Of a DNA stretch of 64,000 nucleotides, positions 47,714 through 56,553 are shown piece after piece. This stretch comes from Streptomyces rimosus subsp. rimosus. GTDB taxonomy: Bacteria > Actinomycetota > Actinomycetes > Streptomycetales > Streptomycetaceae. The stretch lies in contig NZ_JOCQ01000025.1 in assembly GCF_000720725.1 (NCBI RefSeq), forward strand, positions 38,415-102,414. Reading direction: 5' to 3'. The first letter of the stretch is position 1; every line of letters begins with the position of its first letter. The notes beneath the pieces were generated by a model. The model made no database searches, had not been told where the DNA came from, and was given only the letters and a program-made list of their open reading frames with translations. The position numbers and the translations under genes are program-made.

Positions 47714-49359
47714 CTGCGAGCCCTCCTACGCGATCCGGGCCGGCGCTCGCTGGGACGCGTGACCGGGTCACCGGCCTCCAGCGCGGCATCGCGCCGCGCC
47801 GCGCCGAAGTCCGCGAGCGCTTCGGCCAACTTGTGCACCGACGGCTCGGGCGACATGACGTCCACGCGCAGCCCGTGCTCCTCGGCGGTCTTGGCGGTGG
47901 CCGGGCCGATACAGGCGATCACGGTCACGTTGTGCGGCTTGCCGGCGATGCCGACCAGGTTGCGCACCGTGGAGGACGAGGTGAACAGCACGGCGTCGAA
48001 CCCGCCGCCCTTGATCGCCTCGCGGGTCTCCTGCGGCGGCGGCGAGGCCCGTACGGTCCGGTAGGCCGTGACGTCGTCGACCTCCCAGCCCAGCTCGATC
48101 AGGCCCGCCACCAGCGTCTCGGTGGCGATGTCGGCGCGCGGCAGGAAGACGCGGTCGATCGGGTCGAAGACCGGGTCGTACGGCGGCCAGTCCTCCAGCA
48201 GCCCGGCGGCCGACTGCTCGCCGGACGGTACGAGGTCGGGCTTCACACCGAAGGCGACCAGCGCCTTGGCGGTCTGCTCGCCCACCGCCGCGACCTTGAT
48301 CCCGGCGAACGCGCGGGCGTCCAGCCCGTACTCCTCGAACTTCTCCCGGACCGCCTTGACGGCGTTGACCGAGGTGAAGGCGATCCACTCGTACCGGCCG
48401 GTGACCAGGCCCTTGACCGCGCGCTCCATCTGCTGCGGGGTACGCGGCGGCTCCACGGCGATGGTCGGCACCTCGTGCGGCACCGCGCCGTACTCGACGA
48501 GCTGGTCGGAGAGCGAAGCGGCCTGCTCCTTGGTACGCGGCACGAGGACCCGCCAGCCGAACAGCGGCTTGTTCTCGAACCACGAGAGCTGGTCGCGCCG
48601 GGCCGCGGCACCGCGCTCACCGACCACGGCTATGACGGGCTGCCCGCCGTCCGCCGACGGCAGCACCTTCGCGGCCTTGAGCACCTGGGCGACCGAGCCG
48701 AGCGTCGCGTTCCAGGTCCGCTGGCGTGTCGTCGTACCGGCGACGGTGACCGTCATCGGCGTGTCCGGCTTGCGGCCCGCGGAGACCAGCTCGGCGGCCG
48801 CGGCGGCCACCGAGTCCAGCGAGGTGGACACCACGGCCGTGGCGTCGCTGGAGCCCACCTCCGACCAGCAGCGCTCGTCGGCGGTACGCGCGTCGATGAA
48901 ACGCACGTCCGTACCGTCCGCGTCGCGCAGCGGCACACCCGCGTACGCGGGCACGCCGACCGCGGCGGCGATGCCCGGCACGACCTCGAAGACGACGCCC
49001 TCGGCGGCGCACGCCAGCATCTCCTCGGCGACGTGCGCGTCCAGCCCGGGGTCACCGGACACCGCACGCACCACCCGCTTGCCGGTGCGCACAGCCGACA
49101 TGACAAGATTGGTGGTGTCCCTAAGAGCAGGGACTCCGGCGGTGGTTGACGCCTCGTCAGCCGTCGGCTGCTGCGGCGTGTCCACCTGCGCCCGCGCATG
49201 CGTGCGGACGACGTCGAGCACCTGCGGGTCGGCGATCAGCACATCGGCGCGCGCCAGTGCCTCGACGGCACGCAGCGTCAGCAGTCCCGGATCTCCGGGA
49301 CCGGCGCCGATGAAGGTGACCTGACCGGCGGCAGGGTGGTTCGGGGCGGTGGGGTTCAA
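47710..49359 (-). CDS. hemD: bifunctional uroporphyrinogen-III C-methyltransferase / uroporphyrinogen-III synthase
   Basis: 549 residues from TTG 49359, overlapping the hemC stop (TTGA). N-terminal SUMT-type methylase domain begins VTFIGAGPGDPGLLTLRA and has VVPGIAAAVGVPAYAGVPL; the C-terminal HemD domain begins GWRVLVPRTKEQAASL and ends with IACIGPATAKTAEEHGL. HemD closes the tetrapyrrole ring; the SUMT domain makes precorrin-2 toward siroheme or cobalamin. In the methylase half the strict active-site loops look loosened (AVSGDPGLDAHVAEE), so that activity is less certain. This fusion is typical of actinobacteria. Confidence 0.93.
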   Translation of the reverse strand: MNPTAPNHPAAGQVTFIGAGPGDPGLLTLRAVEALARADVLIADPQVLDVVRTHARAQVDTPQQPTADEASTTAGVPALRDTTNLVMSAVRTGKRVVRAVSGDPGLDAHVAEEMLACAAEGVVFEVVPGIAAAVGVPAYAGVPLRDADGTDVRFIDARTADERCWSEVGSSDATAVVSTSLDSVAAAAAELVSAGRKPDTPMTVTVAGTTTRQRTWNATLGSVAQVLKAAKVLPSADGGQPVIAVVGERGAAARRDQLSWFENKPLFGWRVLVPRTKEQAASLSDQLVEYGAVPHEVPTIAVEPPRTPQQMERAVKGLVTGRYEWIAFTSVNAVKAVREKFEEYGLDARAFAGIKVAAVGEQTAKALVAFGVKPDLVPSGEQSAAGLLEDWPPYDPVFDPIDRVFLPRADIATETLVAGLIELGWEVDDVTAYRTVRASPPPQETREAIKGGGFDAVLFTSSSTVRNLVGIAGKPHNVTVIACIGPATAKTAEEHGLRVDVMSPEPSVHKLAEALADFGAARRDAALEAGDPVTRPSERRPGSRRRARS

Positions 49360-50333
49360 AGTGCTCGCTCCCCCATAAGACCGGCCGCACCCTTCGCGAG
49401 CATCTCGGCGGCGAGTTCGCGCCCCATGTTCAGGGGGGTCGCCGCGTCGCCGAGAGAGGCGGGTACGTGTCCGGTGGTGGACAGCTGCACCAGCGTCGAG
49501 CCGTCGGTCGTGCCGACGACGCCACGCAGGCGCAATTCGGTGACAGCCTGCCCGTCGGCCTGCAGGTCGGCCAGCGCACCCACAGGTGCGGAGCAGCCGG
49601 CCTCCAGGGCGGCGAGCAGGGAACGCTCGGCCGTCACGGCGGCCCGGGTGAACGGGTCGTCGAGTTCGGCGAGCTGGGCGGCGAGCTGCGCGTTGTGCGC
49701 GGCGCACTCCACCGCCAGGGCCCCCTGGCCGGGGGCGGGCAAAACCAGGTCGGGCGACAGGTGGTCGGTCGCCTCGTCGATCCGGCCGATCCGGGTCAGC
49801 CCGGCCGCGGCCAGCACGACCGCGTCCAGCTCGCCCTTCTCGACGTAGCCGATACGGGTGTCGATGTTCCCGCGGATCGGCACGGTCTCCACCTGCCGGC
49901 CCAGCGCACGCGCCCAGGCGTTCAGCTGCGCCATGCGGCGCGGCGAGCCCGTACCCACGCGGGCGCCGTCCGGCAGCTCCTCGAAGGTCAGACCGTCGCG
50001 CGCCACCAGTACGTCGCGCGGGTCCTCGCGCTTCGGCACGGCGGCCAGCGCCAGGTCCGCGGGCTGCGCGGTGGGCAGGTCCTTCAGCGAGTGCACGGCG
50101 AAGTCGATCGTCCCGTCGAGCAGCGCGTCGCGCAGCGCGGAGACGAACACCCCGGTGCCACCGATCTGCGCCAGGTGCTCGCGCGAGGTGTCGCCGTACG
50201 TGGTGATCTCCACCAGCTCTACGGGGCGGCCGGTGACCTCGCGCACCGCCTCGGCCACCATCCCGGACTGGGCCATGGCGAGCTTGCTGCGCCGCGTCCC
50301 CAGTCGCAGGGCCCGTGGATTGCTGTCAGTCAT
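49356..50333 (-). CDS. hemC: porphobilinogen deaminase (hydroxymethylbilane synthase)
   Basis: 325 residues. Start LRLGTRRSKLAMAQSG, active-site loop FAVHSLKDLPT, Arg-rich substrate loop GSPRRMAQL and the cofactor Cys in LEAGCSAPVGALA that holds the dipyrromethane primer. Polymerises four porphobilinogens to hydroxymethylbilane. ATG 50333 overlaps the hemA stop (ATGA); the 3' end overlaps hemD by 4 nt. Confidence 0.97.
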   Translation of the reverse strand: MTDSNPRALRLGTRRSKLAMAQSGMVAEAVREVTGRPVELVEITTYGDTSREHLAQIGGTGVFVSALRDALLDGTIDFAVHSLKDLPTAQPADLALAAVPKREDPRDVLVARDGLTFEELPDGARVGTGSPRRMAQLNAWARALGRQVETVPIRGNIDTRIGYVEKGELDAVVLAAAGLTRIGRIDEATDHLSPDLVLPAPGQGALAVECAAHNAQLAAQLAELDDPFTRAAVTAERSLLAALEAGCSAPVGALADLQADGQAVTELRLRGVVGTTDGSTLVQLSTTGHVPASLGDAATPLNMGRELAAEMLAKGAAGLMGERAL

Positions 50334-51769
50334 GCCCGCTCCCGTGCTGTGTGCGAGCCGTCGGCCCGCGTGTCGGCCCGGCTGACGGCGGCCACCGTCT
50401 GCGGGTCGAGGTCGAAGAGTTCGCGCAGCGCGTCCGCGTAACCGGCGCCGCCGGGTTCGCTGGCCAGCTGCTTGACCCGCACGGTGGGCGCGTGCAGGAG
50501 TTTGTCGACGACCCGGCGCACGGTCTGCGTGATCTCCGCGCGCTCCTTGTCGTCCAGGCCGGGCAGCCGGCCGTCCAGCCGGGCGATCTCGCTGGCCACC
50601 ACGTCCGCCGCCATGGTGCGCAGCGCGACCACGGTCGGCGTGATGTGCGCGGCCCGCTGCGCCGCGCCGAACGCGGCCACCTCGTCGGAGACGATGCCGC
50701 GCACCCGGTCCACGTCGGCCGCCATCGGCGCGTCCGCGGACGCGTCCGCGAGGGACTCGATGTCGACGAGGCGCACGCCCTCGGTCCGGTGGGCGGCGGC
50801 GTCGATGTCCCGCGGCATGGCGAGGTCGAGCAGCGCCAGCTCAGCGGCGGGCGCGACGGTGCTGCCGGCGCCGCCCGCGGTACCGGCGTACCCGTCACCG
50901 GCCGCGATCCGGGCGGCGCGCGTCTCGGCTGCCGTCTCGATCGCCGCGCCGGTCAGGACCAGGCCGGTGGCGCCCGTACAGGACACCACCACGTCGGCCA
51001 GGGCCAGCTCGGACTGTACGGCGGTCATCGCGACGGCGCGGGCGGTCAGCCCGTTCAGCGCGCCCGCCGAGCCCGACTCGGTCAGGATCTGCGTCAGCCG
51101 CTCGGCGCGCTCCACCGTCCGGTTGGCCACCGCCAGTTCGCTGACACCGGCCCGTACGAGCGTGGTCGCGGCCAGCGACGACATCGAACCGGCGCCGATG
51201 ACCAGGGCACGCTTGCCCCGGGCCCACTCGGCGACGTCGGTACCGCCGGCCAACTGCTCCAGGCCGAAGGTGACCAGCGATTGGCCCGCCTTGTCGATGC
51301 CGGTCTCGCTGTGGGCGCGCTTGCCGACCCGCAGCGCCTGCTGGAAGAGGTCGTTCAGCAGCCGGCCCGCGGTGTGCTGCTCCTGCGCCACCGCGAGCGC
51401 GTCCTTGATCTGGCCGAGGATCTGGCCCTCGCCCACGACCATCGAGTCCAGGCCGCAGGCCACCGAGAAGAGGTGGTGGACGGCCCGGTCCTCGTAATGC
51501 ACGTAGAGGTACGGGGTCAGCTCGTCCAGGCCCGCGCCGCTGTGCCGGGCCAGCAGCGTGGACAGCTCGGCGACACCGGCGTGGAACTTGTCCACGTCGG
51601 CGTACAGCTCGATGCGGTTGCAGGTGGAGAGCACCGCGGCCTCGGCGGCCGGCTCGGCCGACACCGTGTCCTGGAGCAGCTTGCCGCGGGCCTCGGGGGC
51701 TATGGCGGCGTGTTCCAAGACGCTGACGGGGGCACTGCGGTGACTGAGCCCGACAACAAGGAGGCTCAT
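50330..51769 (-). CDS. hemA: glutamyl-tRNA reductase
   Basis: 479 residues. The catalytic Cys lies in LSTCNRIELYADV near residue 50. NADPH domain: KRALVIGAGSMSSLAATTL. The C-terminal dimerisation helix begins TQTVRRVVDKLLHAPTV. It reduces Glu-tRNA(Glu) to glutamate-1-semialdehyde, the first committed step of heme synthesis, feeding HemL encoded at 7.7 kb. It overlaps the rex stop (ATGA at 51766-51769), so its level follows Rex control. Slightly longer than average because of an Ala/Gly-rich insert (GDGYAGTAGGAGST). Confidence 0.96.
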   Translation of the reverse strand: MSLLVVGLSHRSAPVSVLEHAAIAPEARGKLLQDTVSAEPAAEAAVLSTCNRIELYADVDKFHAGVAELSTLLARHSGAGLDELTPYLYVHYEDRAVHHLFSVACGLDSMVVGEGQILGQIKDALAVAQEQHTAGRLLNDLFQQALRVGKRAHSETGIDKAGQSLVTFGLEQLAGGTDVAEWARGKRALVIGAGSMSSLAATTLVRAGVSELAVANRTVERAERLTQILTESGSAGALNGLTARAVAMTAVQSELALADVVVSCTGATGLVLTGAAIETAAETRAARIAAGDGYAGTAGGAGSTVAPAAELALLDLAMPRDIDAAAHRTEGVRLVDIESLADASADAPMAADVDRVRGIVSDEVAAFGAAQRAAHITPTVVALRTMAADVVASEIARLDGRLPGLDDKERAEITQTVRRVVDKLLHAPTVRVKQLASEPGGAGYADALRELFDLDPQTVAAVSRADTRADGSHTARERA

Positions 51770-52611
51770 GCCGGCATCACGGCGGGCACATCCCCGTCGG
51801 GTCCCTTGCGGTCGGACGCGCCGGCGGGGGCGTCTGCGGCCGGGGCGCCCTTGGCCGCGGCCTCGCGCACCTCGCGCACGGCCCGGCGGGCCTCGCGCGC
51901 GGCGACGGCGCGGGCGTCGTCGGACTCCTCGTCGTCGTGGCCCGCGTCCTCGCCCGCCTTGCGCTGCTCGTGGAAGGCCAGGATCTGCAGTTCTATCGAC
52001 AGGTCGACCTTGCGCACGTCCACACCGTCCGGAACGGTCAGCACGGTCGGCGCGAAGTTCAGGATGGACGTGACGCCGGCTGCGACGAGCCGGTCGCAGA
52101 CCTGCTGGGCCGCGCCCGCCGGGGTCGCGATCACGCCGATCGAGACGCCGTTGTCCGTGATGATCTTTTCCAGCTCGTCGGTGTGCTGGACGGCGATGCC
52201 CGCCACCGGCTTGCCCGCCATCGCCGGGTCGGCGTCTATGAGCGCGGCGACGCGGAACCCGCGGGAGGCGAAGCCGCCGTAGTTGGCCAGGGCGGCGCCG
52301 AGGTTACCGATACCGACGATCACGACCGGCCAGTCCTGCGTCAGGCCCAGCTCGCGGGAGATCTGGTAGACGAGGTACTCCACGTCGTAGCCGACGCCCC
52401 GGGTGCCGTACGAGCCGAGGTAGGAGAAGTCCTTGCGCAGCTTCGCGGAGTTGACCCCCGCGGCGGCGGCGAGTTCCTCGGACGAGACCGTGGGGACCGA
52501 GCGCTCGGAGAGCGCGGTCAACGCGCGCAGATACAGCGGAAGCCGGGCGACGGTGGCCTCGGGAATCCCTCGGCTTCGGGTCGCCGGTCGGTGAGTTCGG
52601 CCAGTTGCCAC
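51766..52611 (-). CDS. rex: redox-sensing transcriptional repressor Rex
   Basis: 281 residues from GTG 52611 with GCAGGAGCACC in front. Winged helix: GIPEATVARLPLYLRALTAL and VNSAKLRKDFSYLGSYGTRG; NAD(H) Rossmann fold: VVIVGIGNLGAALANYGGF. A charged, Ala-rich C-terminal tail (AAREARRAVREVREAAA) extends beyond the usual end. Rex releases its operator when NADH rises. A Rex site lies 78-93 bp before this start, and rex heads hemACDB, so it represses itself and heme synthesis under high NAD+. Confidence 0.96.
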   Translation of the reverse strand: MATGRTHRPATRSRGIPEATVARLPLYLRALTALSERSVPTVSSEELAAAAGVNSAKLRKDFSYLGSYGTRGVGYDVEYLVYQISRELGLTQDWPVVIVGIGNLGAALANYGGFASRGFRVAALIDADPAMAGKPVAGIAVQHTDELEKIITDNGVSIGVIATPAGAAQQVCDRLVAAGVTSILNFAPTVLTVPDGVDVRKVDLSIELQILAFHEQRKAGEDAGHDDEESDDARAVAAREARRAVREVREAAAKGAPAADAPAGASDRKGPDGDVPAVMPA

Positions 52612-52688
52612 GGTGCTCCTGCGGGTAGAGCGGGGCTGTGGACGGCCGTAGATGTCCCGACCGCCCCGTCGACAGCAGGCTATGTCTT

Positions 52689-52704
52689 TGTGAACGCGTG
52701 CACA
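52689..52704. promoter_or_regulatory. Rex operator (ROP)
   Basis: TGTGAACGCGTGCACA, flanked by CTT on the left and AAG on the right, so the palindrome runs outward. The S. coelicolor consensus I recall is TGTGAACGCGTTCACA; this differs at one base. It lies 78 bp upstream of the rex start codon, in the promoter region. Confidence 0.92.
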
Positions 52705-52999
52705 AAGATGGTGTCCGCTTTGTCCGGCCAAAGTGACCGGGGTCACGCGGCTTTTGCACCGCTTCACGGAACCAACTCCCTCGGCACACCGTTCACACGT
52801 TTCGCGCCGGTAACAACGGAGCGCCGACGGCAGCACGCGCCCTCACTCCTCACCGCTATGCCCCGGAAACCTACAAATCGCCCATCGATGGTAGTCGACT
52901 CAGGCGACTTTCCGTCCCGCTCCCGCCCCGCCCCGCGGGCACCCGGCCGAGGCCGGGGCAGCGGCACGGGGCAACCCGGGCGGAGGCACAATTACGGGC

Positions 53000-53278
53000 A
53001 TGGCCTCCCTCTTCAGCCGCAACGCCCGCAAGAACCCGGCGGACAGCACGGTCACCCTCATCGGCAAGCCCGGCTGCCATCTGTGTGATGTCGCACAGGA
53101 AGTGATCGAGCGCGTCTGCGCCGAGACCGGCGCCTCCTGGGAGAAGAAGGACATCACCCAGGACGAAGAGCTCCACCGCAAGTACTGGGAGCAGATTCCG
53201 GTCGTCCTCGTGGACGGCGCGCAGCACGATTTCTGGCGGGTCGACCCCCAGCGGCTGCGCAAGGCCCTGGGCGCCTGA
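53000..53278 (+). CDS. glutaredoxin-like protein
   Basis: 92 residues. Thioredoxin-fold core: VTLIGKPGCHLCDVAQEVIERV with a CxxC active site (CHLC), cis-Pro loop in WEQIPVVLVDGAQ and end DFWRVDPQRLRKAL. It belongs to the DUF836/glutaredoxin-2-type small proteins of actinobacteria and probably handles thiols in the cytoplasm. Divergent from rex across 388 bp that hold the Rex operator nearer the rex side; whether Rex also affects this gene is open. No Shine-Dalgarno sequence is visible. Confidence 0.88.
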   Translation: MASLFSRNARKNPADSTVTLIGKPGCHLCDVAQEVIERVCAETGASWEKKDITQDEELHRKYWEQIPVVLVDGAQHDFWRVDPQRLRKALGA

Positions 53279-53502
53279 CGGTACGAGCCACCGGCACGGC
53301 ACCGGTACGGGCCCGACTACGCCCGGCGCGCACCCCCGCGTACGGCATCGGAACCGCCCCGGCGTACGCCCTTGCGGCAGCGCGCTCCCTTGTGGGCCGG
53401 GGCCGTCACCGGGATGGCCGTAACGCAACCGTCGGCCGAACCCTGGCCGGTGGACATCCGCCCGTAACCAGGCGCACCGAACAACCTGGCTACGCTAGCT
53501 AC

Positions 53503-54495
53503 ATGGCCCACCCGTCGCCCGCCCGCCGTCCCCGTAGGAAGCCCTACGGCGCGCACCTCCCCACGGGGTGGTTCAGCCGCCGTAGGCGCCCCGCCACCGC
53601 GCGCAGCGTGCTGGCCGGCGAAGCCGCGGCCGAGGCCGCGCGCAAGTCCTCGCTGGAGGCCGAGGCGCAGGAGGCGGCCGCCCAGGACCAGGGAGCCGAG
53701 GAGCCGGAATTCCCGGTTGTCGGCGACACCTCCGCCGCCGCCTTCTTCGACCTCGACAACACCGTGATGCAGGGCGCGTCGCTCTTCCACTTCGGGCGCG
53801 GCCTGTACAAGCGCCGCTTCTTCCACAAGCGCGACCTGGTCCGCTTCGTCTGGCAGCAGATCTATTTCCGCTTCATCGGCTCGGAGAACCCCGAGCACAT
53901 GGCGGACGCCCGCAACAGCGCGCTGTCCATCGTCCAGGGCCACCGCGTCTCCGAGCTGATGACCATCGGCGAGGAGATCTACGACGAGTACATGGCCGAG
54001 CGCATCTGGCCCGGCACCCGCGCCCTCGCCCAGGCCCACCTGGACGCGGGCCAGAAGGTGTGGCTGGTGACCGCGGCCCCCGTCGAGACCGCGACGATCA
54101 TCGCCCGCCGCCTCGGGCTGACCGGCGCGCTCGGCACCGTCGCCGAGTCCGTCGGCGGCGTCTACACGGGCAAGCTGGTCGGCGAACCGCTGCACGGCCC
54201 CGCGAAGGCCGAGGCCGTACGGGCCCTGGCCGCCGCCGAGGGCCTGGACCTGGAGCGCTGCGCCGCCTACAGCGACTCCGCCAACGACATTCCGATGTTG
54301 TCCCTGGTCGGCCACCCGTACGCGGTCAACCCCGACGGGCGGCTGCGCAAGTACGCGCGCGAACAGGGCTGGCGGCTGCGCGACTACCGGACCGGCCGCA
54401 AGGCGGTCAAGATCGGCATCCCGGCGGCGGCGGGCGTGGGAGCGCTCGCGGGCGGGGCGGCCGCGGCGGTGGCGTTGCAGCGGCGGCGGCGGTGA
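53503..54495 (+). CDS. HAD-IB family phosphatase (SerB/CicA-like) with basic N-terminal tail
   Basis: 330 residues. After a basic, Ala-rich 75-residue N-terminus comes the HAD core: AAAFFDLDNTVMQGAS (nucleophile Asp), LVTAAPVETA (motif II) and AAYSDSANDIPMLSLVG (motif IV). An Ala/Gly-rich hydrophobic stretch (IPAAAGVGALAGGAAAAVAL) at the extreme C-terminus could anchor it to the membrane. Related proteins dephosphorylate phosphoserine, phosphocholine or lipid-like phosphates. TACGCT ends 6 nt before ATG 53503, so it is likely leaderless. It lies before bldN in the order I remember from other Streptomyces. Confidence 0.88.
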   Translation: MAHPSPARRPRRKPYGAHLPTGWFSRRRRPATARSVLAGEAAAEAARKSSLEAEAQEAAAQDQGAEEPEFPVVGDTSAAAFFDLDNTVMQGASLFHFGRGLYKRRFFHKRDLVRFVWQQIYFRFIGSENPEHMADARNSALSIVQGHRVSELMTIGEEIYDEYMAERIWPGTRALAQAHLDAGQKVWLVTAAPVETATIIARRLGLTGALGTVAESVGGVYTGKLVGEPLHGPAKAEAVRALAAAEGLDLERCAAYSDSANDIPMLSLVGHPYAVNPDGRLRKYAREQGWRLRDYRTGRKAVKIGIPAAAGVGALAGGAAAAVALQRRRR

Positions 54496-55294
54496 GGTCC
54501 GTCCGAGGGTAAGCCGCCGCCTCGGCAGGGGTACGGTTCGCGCCTGCGGCGCGGTTGGGCCGGGTGGGGTGCGCGTCTGGCGCGGTCTGCCCGGTGGGTG
54601 GGGGCTCGGGGCCACACAGGGGTCACTCCTCGTTGCCGGGGACGCGACCTTATGGTCATTCGCATCCGGGGCCTCGGTCGCCTGCGGGGAGACCCCTGTA
54701 TGTCCCCGAGCCCGGCCGTCGGGCGACTTTCCCGCCGCCGTGGCTGCGGTCCTCAAAAACACCGGGGGCGGCTTACGCATGACGCGGAGACTCTCCCGGC
54801 CTGCGCCTACACGTGCGCGAGCGTCACCACATGGTGGGCGCGCACCAGGCTTCTTTTAACCTCCCCCACCGGCCCGCACTCGCCCAACCGGCCGGAGGGG
54901 GCGTGTAGGGGGCCATCCCCGCAGGCAGCCGCGCACTCCGCGCGAAGCGCGGGCCAGACCCCGACCCAAGCGAAGCGCAGCGATTTGCCCTGCGCCAATC
55001 CCGTTGCATACCCCCGCCCCCTCCCCGGCAGTCCCCATGCCACCGGTCCGCCACAAGACGCCCCGCAACCAGGCAGATCACGTTCCTTTCTGATCAATAT
55101 CTGCTCAGGAATCGATACTTGATCGGGCATGAACTCGTAACGGACCAGAAGTAATCGATGATTTGAGCAACTGGGTGTAGCGCTGCCTGTACGAAGCGTT
55201 ATTCTCCTCAGACGCAAACCGGTACCCACGCGTCCCTACGACGGGTGAACGGTCCCGCACTGCACGTGATGGAAGCTCTGCCTCTGGGAGTCCC
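54496..55294. other. 800-bp upstream region of bldN
   Basis: No gene supported. The left half is GC-rich and holds the inverted repeat annotated at 54607-54708 plus a CGCGC-GAA-GCGCG hairpin at about 54937. From about 55080 the DNA turns distinctly A+T-richer and must contain the bldN promoter; GATCAA (55092-55097) and TTGATC (55119-55124) form an inverted pair with a 21-bp spacer. I could not place a reliable BldD box. Confidence 0.5.
54607..54708. repeat. imperfect long inverted repeat, 23-bp arms
   Basis: Arms at 54607-54629 and 54686-54708 share CGGGG-x-CA-x-ACAGGGGTC with four mismatches over 23 bp; the 56-bp middle contains CCTCGGTCGCC and ATGGTCATTC. It resembles the dispersed palindromic units seen between Streptomyces genes, or the tips of a decayed small element. 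Confidence 0.7.
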
Positions 55295-56077
55295 GTGTAC
55301 CCACACGTCGGGGTTGACGCCTCGGGCCTGGCTACGCTGCGTACGACGCTCGTCGACCACCTGCGCAGTTTTGTCCCCACCGCGATCGCCGTCCCCGCAT
55401 TCGCCACAGCCGCCCCCGCCGGTCCCTGCTACACCCTGGCCGACGGAAGCACCACCACGGTCAGCAAGACCGGCGGCAGAACCCGCCGCGGTGCCGGCAC
55501 GCCCACCGCCCGGCGCCCCGCCGACAGCGACAGCCGTCGCATGATGGACCTCGTCGAGCGCGCCCAGGCCGGTGAGGCCGAGGCCTTCGGCCGGCTCTAC
55601 GACCAGTACGCCGACACGGTCTACCGCTACATCTACTACCGGGTGGGCGGCCGGGCCACGGCCGAGGACCTGACCAGCGAGACGTTCCTGCGCGCCCTGC
55701 GCCGTATCGGCACCTTCACCTGGCAGGGCCGCGACTTCGGCGCCTGGCTGGTCACCATCGCCCGCAACCTGGTCGCCGACCACTTCAAGTCGTCGCGCTT
55801 CCGCCTGGAGGTGACCACCGGTGAGATGCTCGACGCCAACGAGGTCGAACGCAGCCCCGAGGACTCGGTCCTGGAATCGCTGTCCAACGCGGCGCTGCTG
55901 GAGGCGGTCCGCAAACTCAACCCGCAGCAGCAGGAGTGCGTGACGCTGCGCTTCCTCCAGGGCCTGTCGGTCGCCGAGACCGCGCGCGTCATGGGGAAGA
56001 ACGAGGGCGCGATCAAGACGCTCCAGTACCGCGCCGTACGAACCCTGGCGCGGCTGCTCCCGGACGACGCCCGCTGA
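55295..56077 (+). CDS. bldN: ECF sigma factor BldN with N-terminal pro-region
   Basis: 260 residues from GTG 55295 (GGGAG just upstream). The first about 85 residues (from MYPHVGVDASGLATLR) precede the sigma domains, as in S. coelicolor BldN, which is made as a precursor. Sigma region 2: AFGRLYDQYADTVYRYIYYR and GRDFGAWLVTIARNLVADHF; region 4: LNPQQQECVTLRFLQGLSVAETARVMG and the end LARLLPDDAR, quoted in parts of under 20. It drives aerial mycelium genes including bldM and chaplins, and the anti-sigma gene rsbN downstream. The identity rests on remembered sequence and the neighbour rsbN. Confidence 0.95.
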   Translation: MYPHVGVDASGLATLRTTLVDHLRSFVPTAIAVPAFATAAPAGPCYTLADGSTTTVSKTGGRTRRGAGTPTARRPADSDSRRMMDLVERAQAGEAEAFGRLYDQYADTVYRYIYYRVGGRATAEDLTSETFLRALRRIGTFTWQGRDFGAWLVTIARNLVADHFKSSRFRLEVTTGEMLDANEVERSPEDSVLESLSNAALLEAVRKLNPQQQECVTLRFLQGLSVAETARVMGKNEGAIKTLQYRAVRTLARLLPDDAR

Positions 56078-56553
56078 CCGCCGTAACGCCGCCCCGGGCC
56101 GCCGTACACACCACCCGCGGCATCCTGCTTCCGTCTCCCCGTACCCGATCCCACCTGCTTCTTCGCCTGCCTCGTCGTCCCGGGCCGTCCGCTCCGTCCC
56201 ACGCCAGGACTAACGCGTGGAGCGCCGCCCCGATCGCCTGAATCTCCTGGATCGGTGTTGACGCCCGGACTTCACCCGCAGCCCCGCCCCGCCCGCTGAC
56301 ACGCCCGGCGCCGGTCGCCGCGATTCTGACTGCCGGTGATCGTTCGTGACCGTTCGGTCAGATCATCGTGAGTGCGTAACCCAAGTGCCGCGGCGCTCGT
56401 TGTGCGGAATGCAGACTCCCTGCGGTGCACGCCATGCCCGCGCCCTCTCACTCGATCGGGTGGACGCGAGCCTGTCGTGCAACCTTCCGGCCAGTCTGGA
56501 TAGTCAAGCCCAGTCCGGGGAGTCGAGCGGGATGACGAGAGGAGGTGCCGCCC
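56078..56553. other. 476-bp bldN-rsbN intergenic region
   Basis: No gene. It contains the BldN-type promoter at 56375-56403 and ends in the strong ribosome site AGGAGG (56540-56545) for rsbN. The predicted rsbN leader is about 145 nt. Confidence 0.6.
56375..56403 (+). promoter_or_regulatory. candidate BldN-dependent promoter of rsbN
   Basis: -35 CGTAAC at 56375-56380 and -10 CGTTGT at 56398-56403, spacer 17 bp. The BldN consensus I recall is CGTAAC, 16-17 bp, CGTTGA, so only the last -10 base differs. It lies about 150 bp before the rsbN start and would give feedback on BldN. Confidence 0.75.

Noticed and set aside
53279..53502. Search for a tRNA or small RNA between the glutaredoxin and HAD genes
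   Set aside because: No cloverleaf or strong hairpin could be folded by eye; it probably holds only the HAD promoter.
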